NCBI GenBank assembly: GCA_022799115.1
Contig: JAAWNT010000002.1
Coordinates: 1 to 64,000 of the forward strand
Direction: 5' to 3'
DNA from: Clostridiales bacterium
GTDB taxonomy: Bacteria > Bacillota > Clostridia > Oscillospirales > Acutalibacteraceae
Length of the DNA stretch: 64,000 nt
Positions 16,485 through 25,777 of the stretch are shown here, one piece after another. Position 1 is the first letter of the stretch, and every line of letters begins with the position of its first letter. The notes beneath the pieces were generated by a model, which did no database searches, was not told the DNA's origin, and saw nothing but the letters and a program-made list of their open reading frames with translations. The position numbers were made by a program, and so were the translations under genes.

Positions 16485-17147
16485 ATGTACCGACTTTTTT
16501 TCAAGCGTTTTCTGGATATTGTGATTGCTCTCATTGGGCTGCCGGTTTTGGGAGTAATTGCTCTTTTTGCCGCGCCTGCAATCTATTTTACGGATCGCGG
16601 ACCGATCTTTTATAATGCGCAGCGGATTGGTAAGGACGGACGGCTGTTTAAAATGTATAAATTCCGCTCAATGAGGGTTAACGCGCCCGACATCCGACTG
16701 GCCGACGGATCGACCTACAACGGGGAGGATGACCCCAGGGTAACGAAGATCGGGAAGTTCCTGAGAAAAACTTCTCTGGACGAGGCTCCTCAGATTTTGA
16801 ATGTTTTAAGGGGCGATATGAGCTTAATCGGCCCCAGGCCCGACCCGCCGGATTGGCTTGAACGGTATCCCGAAGAGGTTAGGGTGTTTTTGACCATGAG
16901 ACCGGGAATTACCGGCTATAACCAGGCTTATTTCCGCAACTCCGCGGATGGACTGCAAAAGATGGAAAACGATGTTTATTACGCGGAGCATTGTTCGTTT
17001 ATACTGGATGTAAAGGTGTTTTTTAAGACCATCGCTTCGGTTTTGTTACATAAAAATATGTTTAAAGAAACGGGCTCCGAGGAAATACAGGGGGAACTGA
17101 TCGGCTCGGAGGAGGTAAAGGAGCAGGAAAGTGCAAACATACGCTAA
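16485..17147 (+). CDS. Initiating phosphoglycosyl transferase, PglC/WcaJ catalytic type
   Basis: Moves a sugar phosphate from a UDP-sugar to undecaprenyl phosphate, the first membrane step of polysaccharide assembly. At 220 residues it is the short monotopic form: one re-entrant hydrophobic helix (about 10-34), then RIGKDGRLFKMYKFRSM, the catalytic pair Asp99-Glu100 in KTSLDEAPQ, IGPRP at 115-119 and PGITGYNQ. The size matches PglC-like enzymes, which prefer diacetamido or amino-dideoxy sugars, and the preceding aminotransferase agrees with that. The acidic C-terminal tail (EETGSEEIQGELIGSEE-like) is an addition. It starts 3 bases after the aminotransferase stop. Confidence 0.92.
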   Translation: MYRLFFKRFLDIVIALIGLPVLGVIALFAAPAIYFTDRGPIFYNAQRIGKDGRLFKMYKFRSMRVNAPDIRLADGSTYNGEDDPRVTKIGKFLRKTSLDEAPQILNVLRGDMSLIGPRPDPPDWLERYPEEVRVFLTMRPGITGYNQAYFRNSADGLQKMENDVYYAEHCSFILDVKVFFKTIASVLLHKNMFKETGSEEIQGELIGSEEVKEQESANIR

Positions 17148-18207
17148 GGAAGTAGGCAGTGAATTCGACTGGGATTCTAATATCCCTTATCAAAGACAAC
17201 AGGACTGTCCGCCGGGCTTAAAAAACGGAATCGTATATTACCGGAGCGGACGGGACGCCCTGAGGGCGATTGCCTGCCGCTATCGAAAAACACATCGAAG
17301 GGTCCTGCTGCCGGCGCTGTGCTGTGAATCCATGGTGACGCCTTTTCTGGATACCGGCTATGAGGCGGCGTTTTATTCGCTTAACCGGGAGGATTTGACG
17401 GCGGACGCCGGGCGGATTCTGTCCGACCTGGACGAAGAAACCGTGTTTCTTTGGATGGACTATTTCGGTGTGACCTCCCTTTCACAGGATGCGTTACGGA
17501 CAATCCGGGAGCGGGTTCCAGGGGCGATTTTTGTCAAGGACAGAACCCATGATCTGTTGGAGAAAAAGAACGAGGGCGTGTTTGATTACCTTGTGGCGAG
17601 CGTCAGAAAATGGCTGGCGATCCCTGACGGGGGGGTGCTGTATTCAAAACATGAAATGCCGCCTCCTGGTGATGGCGATCCGTTGTTCAGCCAACTTAGA
17701 AGCGAGGCTATGAAGGAAAAGAGCCGGTATTTAGAGGCTGGAAATCCAGAGATGAAGCAACGCTTTCGTGAAAAATTGGGACTGGCTACGAAATGCATCG
17801 ATGATGCGAAGGAGGTAGCGGGAATGTCTCAAGACGCCAAAAAGATGCTGTCTGCCATTGATTTCTTAAAAATTGCGGCTGTTCGGAAAGAGAATGTGAA
17901 CGCCTTGGAACAAGCGGTGCAGGGGATCAAAGGAGTGGAGCTGTTGCCCGGTCAAACAGAGCGCAGCGGGCTTTATTATCCGGTGATGATCCGGTCGAAC
18001 CGTGACAGGGTACAGTCCGGGTTAGCCGAAAGGGGCATTTACTGCCCGGTGATTTGGCCGGAGCCGGAGCAGGCCAGGGGAGTCTGTCCGACGGCCTCTT
18101 ATATCGCCGGCCATATGCTGGCCTTGCCTTGTGATCAGCGATATGGGAGCGCGGATATGCATCGAATTGGTAAAGCGTTGGCAAATGTTGTGGGGAGTAT
18201 GGAATGA
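17131..18207 (+). CDS. Divergent PLP-fold aminotransferase-like protein
   Basis: 358 residues with the outline of a DegT-type fold I enzyme: YYRSGRDALRAI near residue 40 resembles the phosphate-binding start, DRTHDLL (about 137-143) takes the place of the D-x-A-H cofactor motif, and Lys160 in ASVRKWLAIPDGG is where the Schiff-base lysine is expected. Other family motifs are weak, so activity and substrate are open. It overlaps the previous gene by 17 bases and the ATP-grasp gene by 4, so it is translationally coupled to the latter. The pairing with an ATP-grasp ligase suggests a shared step, for example adding an amino acid or other acyl group to an amino sugar; this is inference. Start GTG 17131. 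Confidence 0.6.
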   Translation: MQTYAKEVGSEFDWDSNIPYQRQQDCPPGLKNGIVYYRSGRDALRAIACRYRKTHRRVLLPALCCESMVTPFLDTGYEAAFYSLNREDLTADAGRILSDLDEETVFLWMDYFGVTSLSQDALRTIRERVPGAIFVKDRTHDLLEKKNEGVFDYLVASVRKWLAIPDGGVLYSKHEMPPPGDGDPLFSQLRSEAMKEKSRYLEAGNPEMKQRFREKLGLATKCIDDAKEVAGMSQDAKKMLSAIDFLKIAAVRKENVNALEQAVQGIKGVELLPGQTERSGLYYPVMIRSNRDRVQSGLAERGIYCPVIWPEPEQARGVCPTASYIAGHMLALPCDQRYGSADMHRIGKALANVVGSME

Positions 18208-19403
18208 AAACGATTGTAATATTAGGAGCTAGTATTTTACAGCTGCCTGCCATAGAAAAAGCGAAAGAGCTGGGGCTGCGGGTGATTGCCGTGGATATGA
18301 ACCCAAACGCCGTTGGTTTTGAAAAGGCGGACGTCTGTCTGCCGGTGAGCACCATAGACATCCCGGGGGTGTTGGAGGGGCTGCGGCCCTATTCCATCGA
18401 CGCGGTGATGACATTGGCAAGCGATATGCCGATGCGCACCGTGGCTGCGGTTGCAAAACAATATGGATTGATTGGAATTGATGAGGATACCGCCCGAAAG
18501 GCCACCGACAAAGGGGAAATGCGCAACGCGTTGTTTGCCCATAGCGTACCGGTTCCGCGCTTTTATCATGCAAAGAACAAGGAAGAATATTTGGATGCAG
18601 TCCGCCGGTTTTCCAAACAGTGTATTGTGAAACCGGCGGATAATTCCGGCAGCCGGGGGATTTATCTGCTCAAGGACGTCAGCAATTCGGCGGATGTGGA
18701 CCATGCCTTTTCCTACAGTATGTCGTATACCCGCAACGGGGTGATCCTGGTAGAGGAATGGATGGAGGGACCCGAAGTAAGCGTGGAATCACTAAGCATA
18801 GACGGGAACGTCCATGTGGTGGCCATTACGGATAAACTGACTACGGGAGCTCCTCATTTTGTGGAGATGGGCCATTCCCAACCTTCGCGGCTGCCCGCTG
18901 CGGTACAGGAACAGATCAGGAAGGTGGCCGCTGAGGCGGTGCGGGCGATCGGAATCCAAAACGGCCCAGCGCATACCGAGATCATTGTGACGCAGGAGGG
19001 ACCCAAGGTGGTGGAATTGGGAGCCAGACTGGGCGGAGATAACATTACCACACACCTGACACCGTTATCCACCGGGATTGATATGGTCAAGCGCTGTATT
19101 GAGATTGCGTTGGGAGAAAAGCCCGATGTTTCCAGCGTAGAATCGCATGGGTCTGCCATCCGCTATTTTGACAGTCCGGCCGGAGCGCTGAAACGAATTC
19201 GAGGACTCGATGAGGCCCGGGCGCTTGCCGGAGTAAAACAGATTTCTTTTGTCAAAGAACCTGGTGAGACGATTGGGCGGATTCAAAACAGCACCGACCG
19301 GATCGGATTTGTCATTGCGCAGGCGGATACCGCCGAGAAAGCGGTGGATTGCTGCAATCAGGCGATGAATGCTGTAAAAATAGAGGTGGAGGGAGACAAA
19401 TGA
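18204..19403 (+). CDS. ATP-grasp ligase
   Basis: 399 residues. N-terminal nucleotide-fold domain (TIVILGASILQLPAIEKAKELG, DMNP), then an ATP-grasp domain with CIVKPADNSGSRGIY (glycine-rich lid), VEEWMEGPEVSVES and the metal-binding region HTEIIV...VVELGARLGGD. Such enzymes activate a carboxylate with ATP and join it to an amine; the architecture is that of the PurK/CarB-like amino acid ligases. In a polysaccharide operon it could form an amide on an amino sugar. It overlaps its neighbours on both sides by 4 bases (ATGA), so the block is tightly coupled. The substrate cannot be read from the sequence. Confidence 0.85.
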   Translation: MKTIVILGASILQLPAIEKAKELGLRVIAVDMNPNAVGFEKADVCLPVSTIDIPGVLEGLRPYSIDAVMTLASDMPMRTVAAVAKQYGLIGIDEDTARKATDKGEMRNALFAHSVPVPRFYHAKNKEEYLDAVRRFSKQCIVKPADNSGSRGIYLLKDVSNSADVDHAFSYSMSYTRNGVILVEEWMEGPEVSVESLSIDGNVHVVAITDKLTTGAPHFVEMGHSQPSRLPAAVQEQIRKVAAEAVRAIGIQNGPAHTEIIVTQEGPKVVELGARLGGDNITTHLTPLSTGIDMVKRCIEIALGEKPDVSSVESHGSAIRYFDSPAGALKRIRGLDEARALAGVKQISFVKEPGETIGRIQNSTDRIGFVIAQADTAEKAVDCCNQAMNAVKIEVEGDK

Positions 19404-20593
19404 AGATCATTGTCGCCACTCCGATCCTTTACGATCCTACCAGCCCCTTCAACCATCTGTTCCGGGACATATTACAGGGATTCCTGGACGCCGGGCACTC
19501 TGTCACCAGAATTGCGGCGGTGGAGAAAGGCGGTCAGAAGGAATATCGGCTGGGGATCGATCATCCGGAAATGGAGTATATAGAGGTTCAGCGTAAAAAG
19601 ACGCAGAAACAGAGCGTCATCAAGCGCTATTTGGCCGATAACCTGACCAATATTAAGATGGCCTGGAAGATATGGAGAGCCAAAAAAGGGGATGTGCTTT
19701 TTGAGGATGTCTCTTATTCTTCCATATGGAGCGTTTGGGCCGCCAGGGCCCGGCGTATTCGGGTGGTTTCCATGATTCAGGACGTCTGGCCGGACAATGC
19801 GGTGGAAAGCGGCTTGCTCTCCCGGGGATCCATGGTTTATCGTTTCTTTGATTGCATACAGAAAAAAGTGTATCGAAAATCAGAGAAGATTATTTGTATC
19901 TCTGACGACATCAAGGCGTTTATCGCTTCCAAGGGCGTGCCGGCGGATCGCATAGACGTGATCTACAACTGGGGTTATCAGGACGATCTCATCAAGATAG
20001 ACTGGAATGAAAACAAGTTTGTCCAAAAATATCGCTTGAGCCCGGATCTGTTTTATGCGGTGTATGCCGGAAACATTGGGAAGATGCAAAATGTGGATTT
20101 GATTGTGGACGCCGCCCGTCGGTTAAAGGATCAAAAACACATCCGTTTTTTGATCGTGGGAGGCGGCGTGCGCCGCGATGAGATTGAAGAGAAAATCAAC
20201 AGGGACGAGTGCTCGAACGTCACCATGCTGCCCATGCAGCCCAGCGAGCTGGCGACCCATATTTATTCCATGGCGGACGTGAATTTGATCCCCTTGGTCA
20301 AGGGCGGCATTAAAACCGCGCTGCCCAGCAAGACGGGTGTGTGCCTATCCTGCGGCAGGCCCATTGTAGCCTGTGTGGACGCGGACGCGTTGTTTGCAAA
20401 GGCGGTTCTCGCAGAGGGCGCAGGCTATGTGGTGGAGCCCGACGATTCCAAGGGACTTTCGGACCTGCTTTTGCGTCTGGCTGAAAAGGACAGGGAAGAG
20501 AGTTGCGAAGGGGCGTATGGCTGTTTTCAGCGGTTATTCCGCCGCAAGGATAACGTAGACAAATATGTAAAGGCGATTGCGAAAGGGAAATAA
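19400..20593 (+). CDS. GT4-family glycosyltransferase
   Basis: 397 residues with two Rossmann domains of the GT-B fold: N-terminal IIVATPILYDPTSPFNHLFRDILQGF and C-terminal YAVYAGNIGKMQNVDLIVDAARRL, then PLVKGGIKTALPSKTGVCLSCGRPIVA, where the usual E-x7-E motif is degenerate. It resembles WbuB-like transferases that add aminosugars such as FucNAc; that specificity is only suggestive, although the operon does make UDP-L-FucNAc. ATG 19400 overlaps the ATP-grasp stop codon as ATGA. It acts at the cytoplasmic membrane face on the undecaprenyl-linked intermediate. Confidence 0.88.
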   Translation: MKIIVATPILYDPTSPFNHLFRDILQGFLDAGHSVTRIAAVEKGGQKEYRLGIDHPEMEYIEVQRKKTQKQSVIKRYLADNLTNIKMAWKIWRAKKGDVLFEDVSYSSIWSVWAARARRIRVVSMIQDVWPDNAVESGLLSRGSMVYRFFDCIQKKVYRKSEKIICISDDIKAFIASKGVPADRIDVIYNWGYQDDLIKIDWNENKFVQKYRLSPDLFYAVYAGNIGKMQNVDLIVDAARRLKDQKHIRFLIVGGGVRRDEIEEKINRDECSNVTMLPMQPSELATHIYSMADVNLIPLVKGGIKTALPSKTGVCLSCGRPIVACVDADALFAKAVLAEGAGYVVEPDDSKGLSDLLLRLAEKDREESCEGAYGCFQRLFRRKDNVDKYVKAIAKGK

Positions 20594-20603
20594 CAGGAGT
20601 TTT

Positions 20604-21803
20604 ATGAAGGTATTATTGATCAACACAGTATGTGGAAAAGGAAGCACCGGCAGAATTGTGACCGACATCTATTCCGCCTTGGAGCAACAGGGCGACCAGT
20701 GCCTGATTGCTTATGGCAGAGGGAATGCCCCGGAAAACGTCCGGTCTTACCGGATTGGCAGCGACGCGGGGGTTTATTGGCATGCGGCTCTTTCCCGATT
20801 AACCGACCGGGCGGGGTTTTATTCCCGCAGGGCGACCTTGGCCCTGATTGAGCAAATCAAGGCGTTCTCCCCGGATTTGATCCACCTTCATAACCTGCAC
20901 GGTTATTATCTGCATGTGGGGGCGCTGCTGGACTTTTTAAAGCGATATGACAGACCGGTGATTTTTACCCTGCATGATTGCTGGGCGTTTACCGGACACT
21001 GCACCCACTTTAGTTTTGCCGGATGCGATAAATGGAAGTCCGAGTGCGGCGATTGCCCGGAAAAGGGACGGTATCCCGCCAGCCTGTTTGCCGATCGTTC
21101 CAGACGGAATTTTGCGGAGAAAAAATCTGCGTTTTGCGGGCTAAACCAGGGGGTTGTCCTTACGGTTTCCGATTGGCTCAAGCGCATGGCCGAGCAATCC
21201 TATCTGGGAGAATATCCGGTGAAAAGAATCTATAATGGAATTGATTTGTCCTTGTTCCGCCCGGTGGAAAGTTCCATCAAGCAGGAATTGGGAATCGCCG
21301 GAAAACGGATGATTCTCAGCGTTTCCGACGGATGGGATGAGCGCAAGGGCCTTTCAGATATCCTGGAAGCCTCTAAGTCGGCTGGGCCGGACACAGTCTT
21401 TGTGGTGGTTGGCCTATCTCCAAAACAGATTGCCCGGATGCCGGACAACGTATTGGGCATGGAGCGCACCTGGAATCTGGAACAGCTTATCAAACTGTAT
21501 AGCGCGGCGGACCTATTTCTTAATCCGTCCAAAGAGGAAACCTTTGGCATGGTGACCGCAGAGGCGTTGGCCTGCGGGACGCCCGCGGTCGTGTACGACC
21601 GCACGGCCTGTCCGGAAGTGGTGGACGGCAGCTGCGGAGTAGTGGCCAGAAACCGGGAAGAGCTGATCCGGGCGATTGACCGGACGGACCTGAAGCGGGA
21701 GGACGCGGTGAAGCGCGCGGCTCTGTTCGAGCGGTCCGGACGTATGCGGGAGCTGTTGCAGGTTTATGAAACCTTGGGCCAGAAACATGGGGGGGAAGTA
21801 TGA
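20604..21803 (+). CDS. GT4-family glycosyltransferase
   Basis: 399 residues, GT-B fold. KGSTGRIVTDIYSALEQQG and HLHNLHGYYLHVGALL, then FTLHDCWAFTGHCTHF and a cysteine-rich insert (CDKWKSECGDCPEKGRYP) mark the subgroup near the colanic-acid transferase WcaC. The donor-binding E-x7-E motif is intact (KEETFGMVTAEALACGTP). ATG 20604 has AGGAG 5-6 bases upstream. It overlaps the polymerase gene by 4 bases. Confidence 0.9.
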   Translation: MKVLLINTVCGKGSTGRIVTDIYSALEQQGDQCLIAYGRGNAPENVRSYRIGSDAGVYWHAALSRLTDRAGFYSRRATLALIEQIKAFSPDLIHLHNLHGYYLHVGALLDFLKRYDRPVIFTLHDCWAFTGHCTHFSFAGCDKWKSECGDCPEKGRYPASLFADRSRRNFAEKKSAFCGLNQGVVLTVSDWLKRMAEQSYLGEYPVKRIYNGIDLSLFRPVESSIKQELGIAGKRMILSVSDGWDERKGLSDILEASKSAGPDTVFVVVGLSPKQIARMPDNVLGMERTWNLEQLIKLYSAADLFLNPSKEETFGMVTAEALACGTPAVVYDRTACPEVVDGSCGVVARNREELIRAIDRTDLKREDAVKRAALFERSGRMRELLQVYETLGQKHGGEV

Positions 21804-23041
21804 ATAAGCTGTTTACTTTTCTGATTGTCCTGTTTCCGGTGTTTTCCATTTACGGATCCTTTCTTCCGGGCGTGGATTTCGGAACATTCTGTCTGATTGG
21901 GCTTACCCCCTTTTTGTTGTTTCAGCTGATTAAGCGAAAAGGGAGGGTGTCGTTTCCCGCATTCCTGATGCTTTTGCTGATTTACAGCGTGGTGCTAACC
22001 CTGATACGGCTGTTTATGGGAACCCCAATGAACACCACTTCCTTTTCCATTTTGATGCGCATGTTCCGTTTTGTATATGTGCTGGGCGTTGTGTTCATTG
22101 GTTATCGCTCCTTTTTTGATTTCTCCTTTGGAATCCGGCTGCTGCGCTGGGTCACAATTTTGGCGACCACCTATCTGCTGATTCAGTCTGTGGTGTTCAG
22201 CCTCACCGGATTTGTCCTGCCCAGCTTTATTCCGGGAATCACCAAACTGGAGGGATTGACTGTTTCCACAACGCTGTCCCAGTACGCGGAGTTTTACCGG
22301 CCCCCCTCATTCTTTGCGGAACCATCCAGTTATGTCTACTTTGTCACCCTGTTCCTCACCTATTGCCTGTTTAGCGGGGACGGATATTTTTCGTTCCAAC
22401 AGCGCATCGTTACCGCCGTGTATATCACAATCGGCGTGCTTGTGTCTACGTCTGGACAGGGAATGCTGGTGATTACGGTGCTGTGGCTTGTTTACTTTAT
22501 GCGGCTGCTGTTCCAAAAGGCGGAGGGAAGCCGCAAAGTGGCGAATTTGCTGATTGTTCTGCTGATAGCGGTGGCGGTCCTTCCGTTTTTATTCCGCTCT
22601 ACGCTGGTGGAAAATACGTTAGGGCGGGTGTTTAGCCCCGACGACGGCATGTCGGCGATTGACGCCAGGGACGGCGGGTATGAGATGTTCTTCCGGTTGC
22701 CTTTGCTGGATCAGATTTTTGGAATGGGATTTGGAAACCTGCCGGACAGCATATATTTCAGCAGCATTGCGGATATTGGATATACCATGGGGTTTGTGGG
22801 TCTGTTTCTGGTGCTGTTATTGTATCTTACCATATTCCGGCGCGGTTGTTTTTATCAAAGAATGCTTTGTATTTCCAGCGTTTTGTTGATGTTGGGCGGA
22901 GGACTGTTCACCGCCACTTATCTGGCTTTGTATCTGTCGTTTATGTTTTACCGGAACGCAAGTGAAGCGCCCGCCGAGGTTCCGGCCGAGAGCAAGGCGC
23001 AAAGGGAAAGACGGCAATCCCAATTTATTCGACAGCGATAG
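21800..23041 (+). CDS. Wzy-like polysaccharide polymerase
   Basis: A 413-residue membrane protein with about ten to twelve hydrophobic helices and a larger loop near residues 140-190 (LPSFIPGITKLEGLTVSTT...). Length, topology and place among glycosyltransferases fit an O-antigen-polymerase/Wzy that joins repeat units outside the membrane. Wzy proteins have little sequence conservation, so the call rests on topology and context. The C-terminal tail is charged and cytoplasmic. Confidence 0.75.
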   Translation: MNKLFTFLIVLFPVFSIYGSFLPGVDFGTFCLIGLTPFLLFQLIKRKGRVSFPAFLMLLLIYSVVLTLIRLFMGTPMNTTSFSILMRMFRFVYVLGVVFIGYRSFFDFSFGIRLLRWVTILATTYLLIQSVVFSLTGFVLPSFIPGITKLEGLTVSTTLSQYAEFYRPPSFFAEPSSYVYFVTLFLTYCLFSGDGYFSFQQRIVTAVYITIGVLVSTSGQGMLVITVLWLVYFMRLLFQKAEGSRKVANLLIVLLIAVAVLPFLFRSTLVENTLGRVFSPDDGMSAIDARDGGYEMFFRLPLLDQIFGMGFGNLPDSIYFSSIADIGYTMGFVGLFLVLLLYLTIFRRGCFYQRMLCISSVLLMLGGGLFTATYLALYLSFMFYRNASEAPAEVPAESKAQRERRQSQFIRQR

Positions 23042-23077
23042 TTGCTATATATTGATATACAAGGGGAAGTCCATGGA

Positions 23078-24196
23078 ATGAAAGTGCTTTTTACCACCTG
23101 TTTTATCTCTCCGTATCGAGCCGACTTTTTTAATGAGCTGGGTAAAACCTGCGATTTAACGGTGATCGCGGAGGAACCAATGGAAAAACAAACCCACCGC
23201 AACGCCAAGTGGTTTACCGATACGTTTGAAAACTTTAAGCTGGAGTACCTGAAGCCGCATTATATCCGCAACAAGGTATTTTGTCCGGACATTGTTTCCT
23301 ATGTGAAAAACGGCGACTTTGACTTGGTGGTTGTAGGCGGGTGCAGTACGCTCACCGAGATCTACAGTTTGATCCGGCTAAAAAATAAGGGTCCTGTTTT
23401 GCTGATGAATTCGGACGGGGTGATGGAAACACAGGCGTCGGCTTGGAAAAAGCGCCTGAAGCGTTATCTGTACAACCGGCCGGACTGCCTGCTGAGCACG
23501 GGCGCTTATACGACGGCATATTTTGAAACGCTGGGAGTTGCGCGGGAGAAAGTGGCGTTATACCCGTTTACATCTCTGCGGGAGGCGGATCTCGCAGAAC
23601 GTCCCGCGACCGAGCGGGAGAAACAGGAGCTGCGGCAGCGGCTGAATATTCCGGAACAACAGATGGTTATTTCGGTAGGCCGGTTTATTCCGTCCAAGGG
23701 GTATGATGTAATGCTAGAGGCCTGTCAAGGGTTCCCCAAGAGCACGGGCGTCTATATCATTGGGGGAAAAGCGTCCCGAGAATATGAGGCGCTTAAGGAA
23801 AAGCTGGGGCTGTCGCAGGTGCATTTTGTTGATTTTCAGACAAAAGAGGAGCTGGCCAACTATTACCGGGCCGCCGATTTGTTCGCCCTGCCCACTAGGA
23901 CCGACGTTTGGGGGCTGGTGGTAAACGAGGCCATGGGACAAGGTCTGCCGGTGGTGACCACGGACCACTGCGGCGCCGGCTTGGAGCTGATTGAGGAGGG
24001 CGTGGAAGGCTATGTGGTGCCGGTGGACGACGCGCCGGCGATGTCGAAAGCCATGATGCGCATCCTCAGCGATCCCCAACGCAGGGAAAGCATGTCTCGG
24101 AAAAGCCTCAGTCGAATCAGGCATTACACCATTGAGCAGATGGCCCGCAGACATATGGAGATATTTGAACACCTGACCAGAGAAAATAGGAGATAG
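23078..24196 (+). CDS. GT4-family glycosyltransferase
   Basis: 372 residues, GT-B fold. N-terminal VLFTTCFISPYRADFFNELGKTCDLTVIAEEP, and a conserved C-terminal domain with ISVGRFIPSKGYDVMLEAC and DVWGLVVNEAMGQGLPVVTTDHCGAG, which has the donor-binding Glu pair region. ATG 23078 is 8 bases after the ribosome site AAGGGGAAG; a longer frame from TTG 23042 has none. The acetyltransferase gene follows after 2 bases. Confidence 0.9.
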   Translation: MKVLFTTCFISPYRADFFNELGKTCDLTVIAEEPMEKQTHRNAKWFTDTFENFKLEYLKPHYIRNKVFCPDIVSYVKNGDFDLVVVGGCSTLTEIYSLIRLKNKGPVLLMNSDGVMETQASAWKKRLKRYLYNRPDCLLSTGAYTTAYFETLGVAREKVALYPFTSLREADLAERPATEREKQELRQRLNIPEQQMVISVGRFIPSKGYDVMLEACQGFPKSTGVYIIGGKASREYEALKEKLGLSQVHFVDFQTKEELANYYRAADLFALPTRTDVWGLVVNEAMGQGLPVVTTDHCGAGLELIEEGVEGYVVPVDDAPAMSKAMMRILSDPQRRESMSRKSLSRIRHYTIEQMARRHMEIFEHLTRENRR

Positions 24197-24198
24197 CC

Positions 24199-24738
24199 AT
24201 GAGTTTTTTTCAAAGGAATATCCGTTCTGTTTGTATCTTTTTTATCAATCACTTTTTTACAGGGACCCATTTTTGGGGAATCAAACGCACGCTGCTTCGC
24301 TGGGGAGGAATCCAATGCGGCAAAACAGTGAAGGTGGTGGGCCCCTTTTTTGTGAGCAAATGCAGCCAGGTGGACCTTGGTGACGATAATTGGATCGGCG
24401 CCCATTTTGCCATCCGGGGGGACGGTTCGTTTCGGATGGGAAACTGCTGCGACATCGCGCCGGACGTCACCGTGGTGACCGGCTCTCATAAATTAGGCTC
24501 CGCACAGCGGAGAGCCGGGGAGGGAATTTCCCTTTCGGTTTCGGTGGGGAACGGCTGTTGGATTGGCGCAAGAGCCACGCTGCTGGGGAATCTTTCCCTG
24601 GACAATGGGTGCGTTGTTGGAGCGGGAGCCTTAGTCAACAAATCGTTTGGGGAAAACGTACTGCTGGCGGGAGTGCCCGCCCGTGCCATCCGCCGGCTGG
24701 AAGAGAATGTGGAAGGAGTGCAAGCCCATGGATGTTAA
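24199..24738 (+). CDS. Left-handed beta-helix O-acetyltransferase
   Basis: 179 residues made mainly of hexapeptide repeats (VDLGDD-NWIGAH, VSVGNGCWIGARATLLGNLSL in parts), with the family His in TGSHKLG and a C-terminal LAGVPARAIRRL as in WcaF/Maa-type sugar acetyltransferases. It would transfer acetyl from acetyl-CoA to the polymer or its precursor as a trimer. It overlaps the start of the pyruvyltransferase gene by 11 bases, within the operon. Confidence 0.88.
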   Translation: MSFFQRNIRSVCIFFINHFFTGTHFWGIKRTLLRWGGIQCGKTVKVVGPFFVSKCSQVDLGDDNWIGAHFAIRGDGSFRMGNCCDIAPDVTVVTGSHKLGSAQRRAGEGISLSVSVGNGCWIGARATLLGNLSLDNGCVVGAGALVNKSFGENVLLAGVPARAIRRLEENVEGVQAHGC

Positions 24739-25777
24739 TCTGGTGACCCCCCACGCGGTGTATAATTACGGGGCGCTGTTGCAGGCATACGGACTGCGGG
24801 AATGCCTGACCGGGATGGGATATGACGTGAGCGTTTATGATTTTCCCCTTCGGAAAGAATCCCGTCCCCATGGGCTGCATGAATGGATGCATGTGGTTCT
24901 TTCCAAGTGTTGCAGAGCGCTGCACCGCAAAAGCCTGCGGGAAGGGGACCGGGCTTTTGACCGTTTTATTGAGCAGTTTCCCTTGAATCAGGAAGCCAAT
25001 AGTCCGCTCTATCTGGTGGGAAGCGATCAGGTATGGAATCCGTATAACATTGATTCCGTATTTTCCCTGGAATTTACAGCGCCGGAAAGCCGGCGCGCCT
25101 CCTATGCGGCCAGCATGGGAATCAGCCGCATTCCAGAGGAGTTTCACAGCAGATTTTCCTCTTTTTTGGCCGGGATCGAGTCGCTTTCCGTGCGGGAGCC
25201 GGAGGCGGCCAAGGCCATCCGGGAACTGACCGGACGGGATTGCGGCGTGCATATTGACCCTTCGTTTTTGCTTTCCGCCCAACAGTGGCGAAGCGTGGAG
25301 CAACCGCTCCCTATTGAGGAACCGTATATCCTGGTTTACGCGCTGCACATGCCCAAACACCTCAATCAGGTGGTAAAGGAATGTAAAAAGAAATATGGCT
25401 GTAAAGTGGTGTTGATCGACCGCCGGGGATATCTCAACCATTTGATCGCCTGCGATATTGCCGTGCGCAACGCGGGCCCCCGGGAGTTTTTGTGGCTGAT
25501 CGACCATGCCCGCTGCGTGGTGACCACCTCGTTCCACGGTACCGCGTTTTCCACCATTTTTCATAAGGAATTCTTCTCTTTGGTGAATCCCGCGGCCCCC
25601 AGCAGAATCAATAATCTGTTAAACATTCTTCAGCTGTCTCAGCGGGGCTTGGGGGGAGCCGAGGTCCCTGACCTGCCGGAGATCTCCTATCAGACGGTGG
25701 ACGAGAGGATTCGCCGGGAGGTTGACAAAAGCAAACAATACTTACGTAATGTGGCGGGGGAGGTAATGACCCAATGA
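24728..25777 (+). CDS. Polysaccharide pyruvyltransferase-family protein (pair 1)
   Basis: 349 residues, PS_pyruv_trans family (PF04230), GT-B-like. NYGALLQAYGLRECL at the start, YLVGSDQVWNPYN around residue 96, SVREPEAAKAIREL and TTSFHGTAFS near 262 are the family landmarks. Members such as CsaB put a pyruvate ketal on a sugar using phosphoenolpyruvate. ATG 24728 has GGAAGGAG 8 bases upstream; in-frame codons before it lack one. It overlaps the FrhB-like gene by 4 bases, so the two proteins are made together; this pairing appears three times in the window. Confidence 0.88.
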   Translation: MDVNLVTPHAVYNYGALLQAYGLRECLTGMGYDVSVYDFPLRKESRPHGLHEWMHVVLSKCCRALHRKSLREGDRAFDRFIEQFPLNQEANSPLYLVGSDQVWNPYNIDSVFSLEFTAPESRRASYAASMGISRIPEEFHSRFSSFLAGIESLSVREPEAAKAIRELTGRDCGVHIDPSFLLSAQQWRSVEQPLPIEEPYILVYALHMPKHLNQVVKECKKKYGCKVVLIDRRGYLNHLIACDIAVRNAGPREFLWLIDHARCVVTTSFHGTAFSTIFHKEFFSLVNPAAPSRINNLLNILQLSQRGLGGAEVPDLPEISYQTVDERIRREVDKSKQYLRNVAGEVMTQ

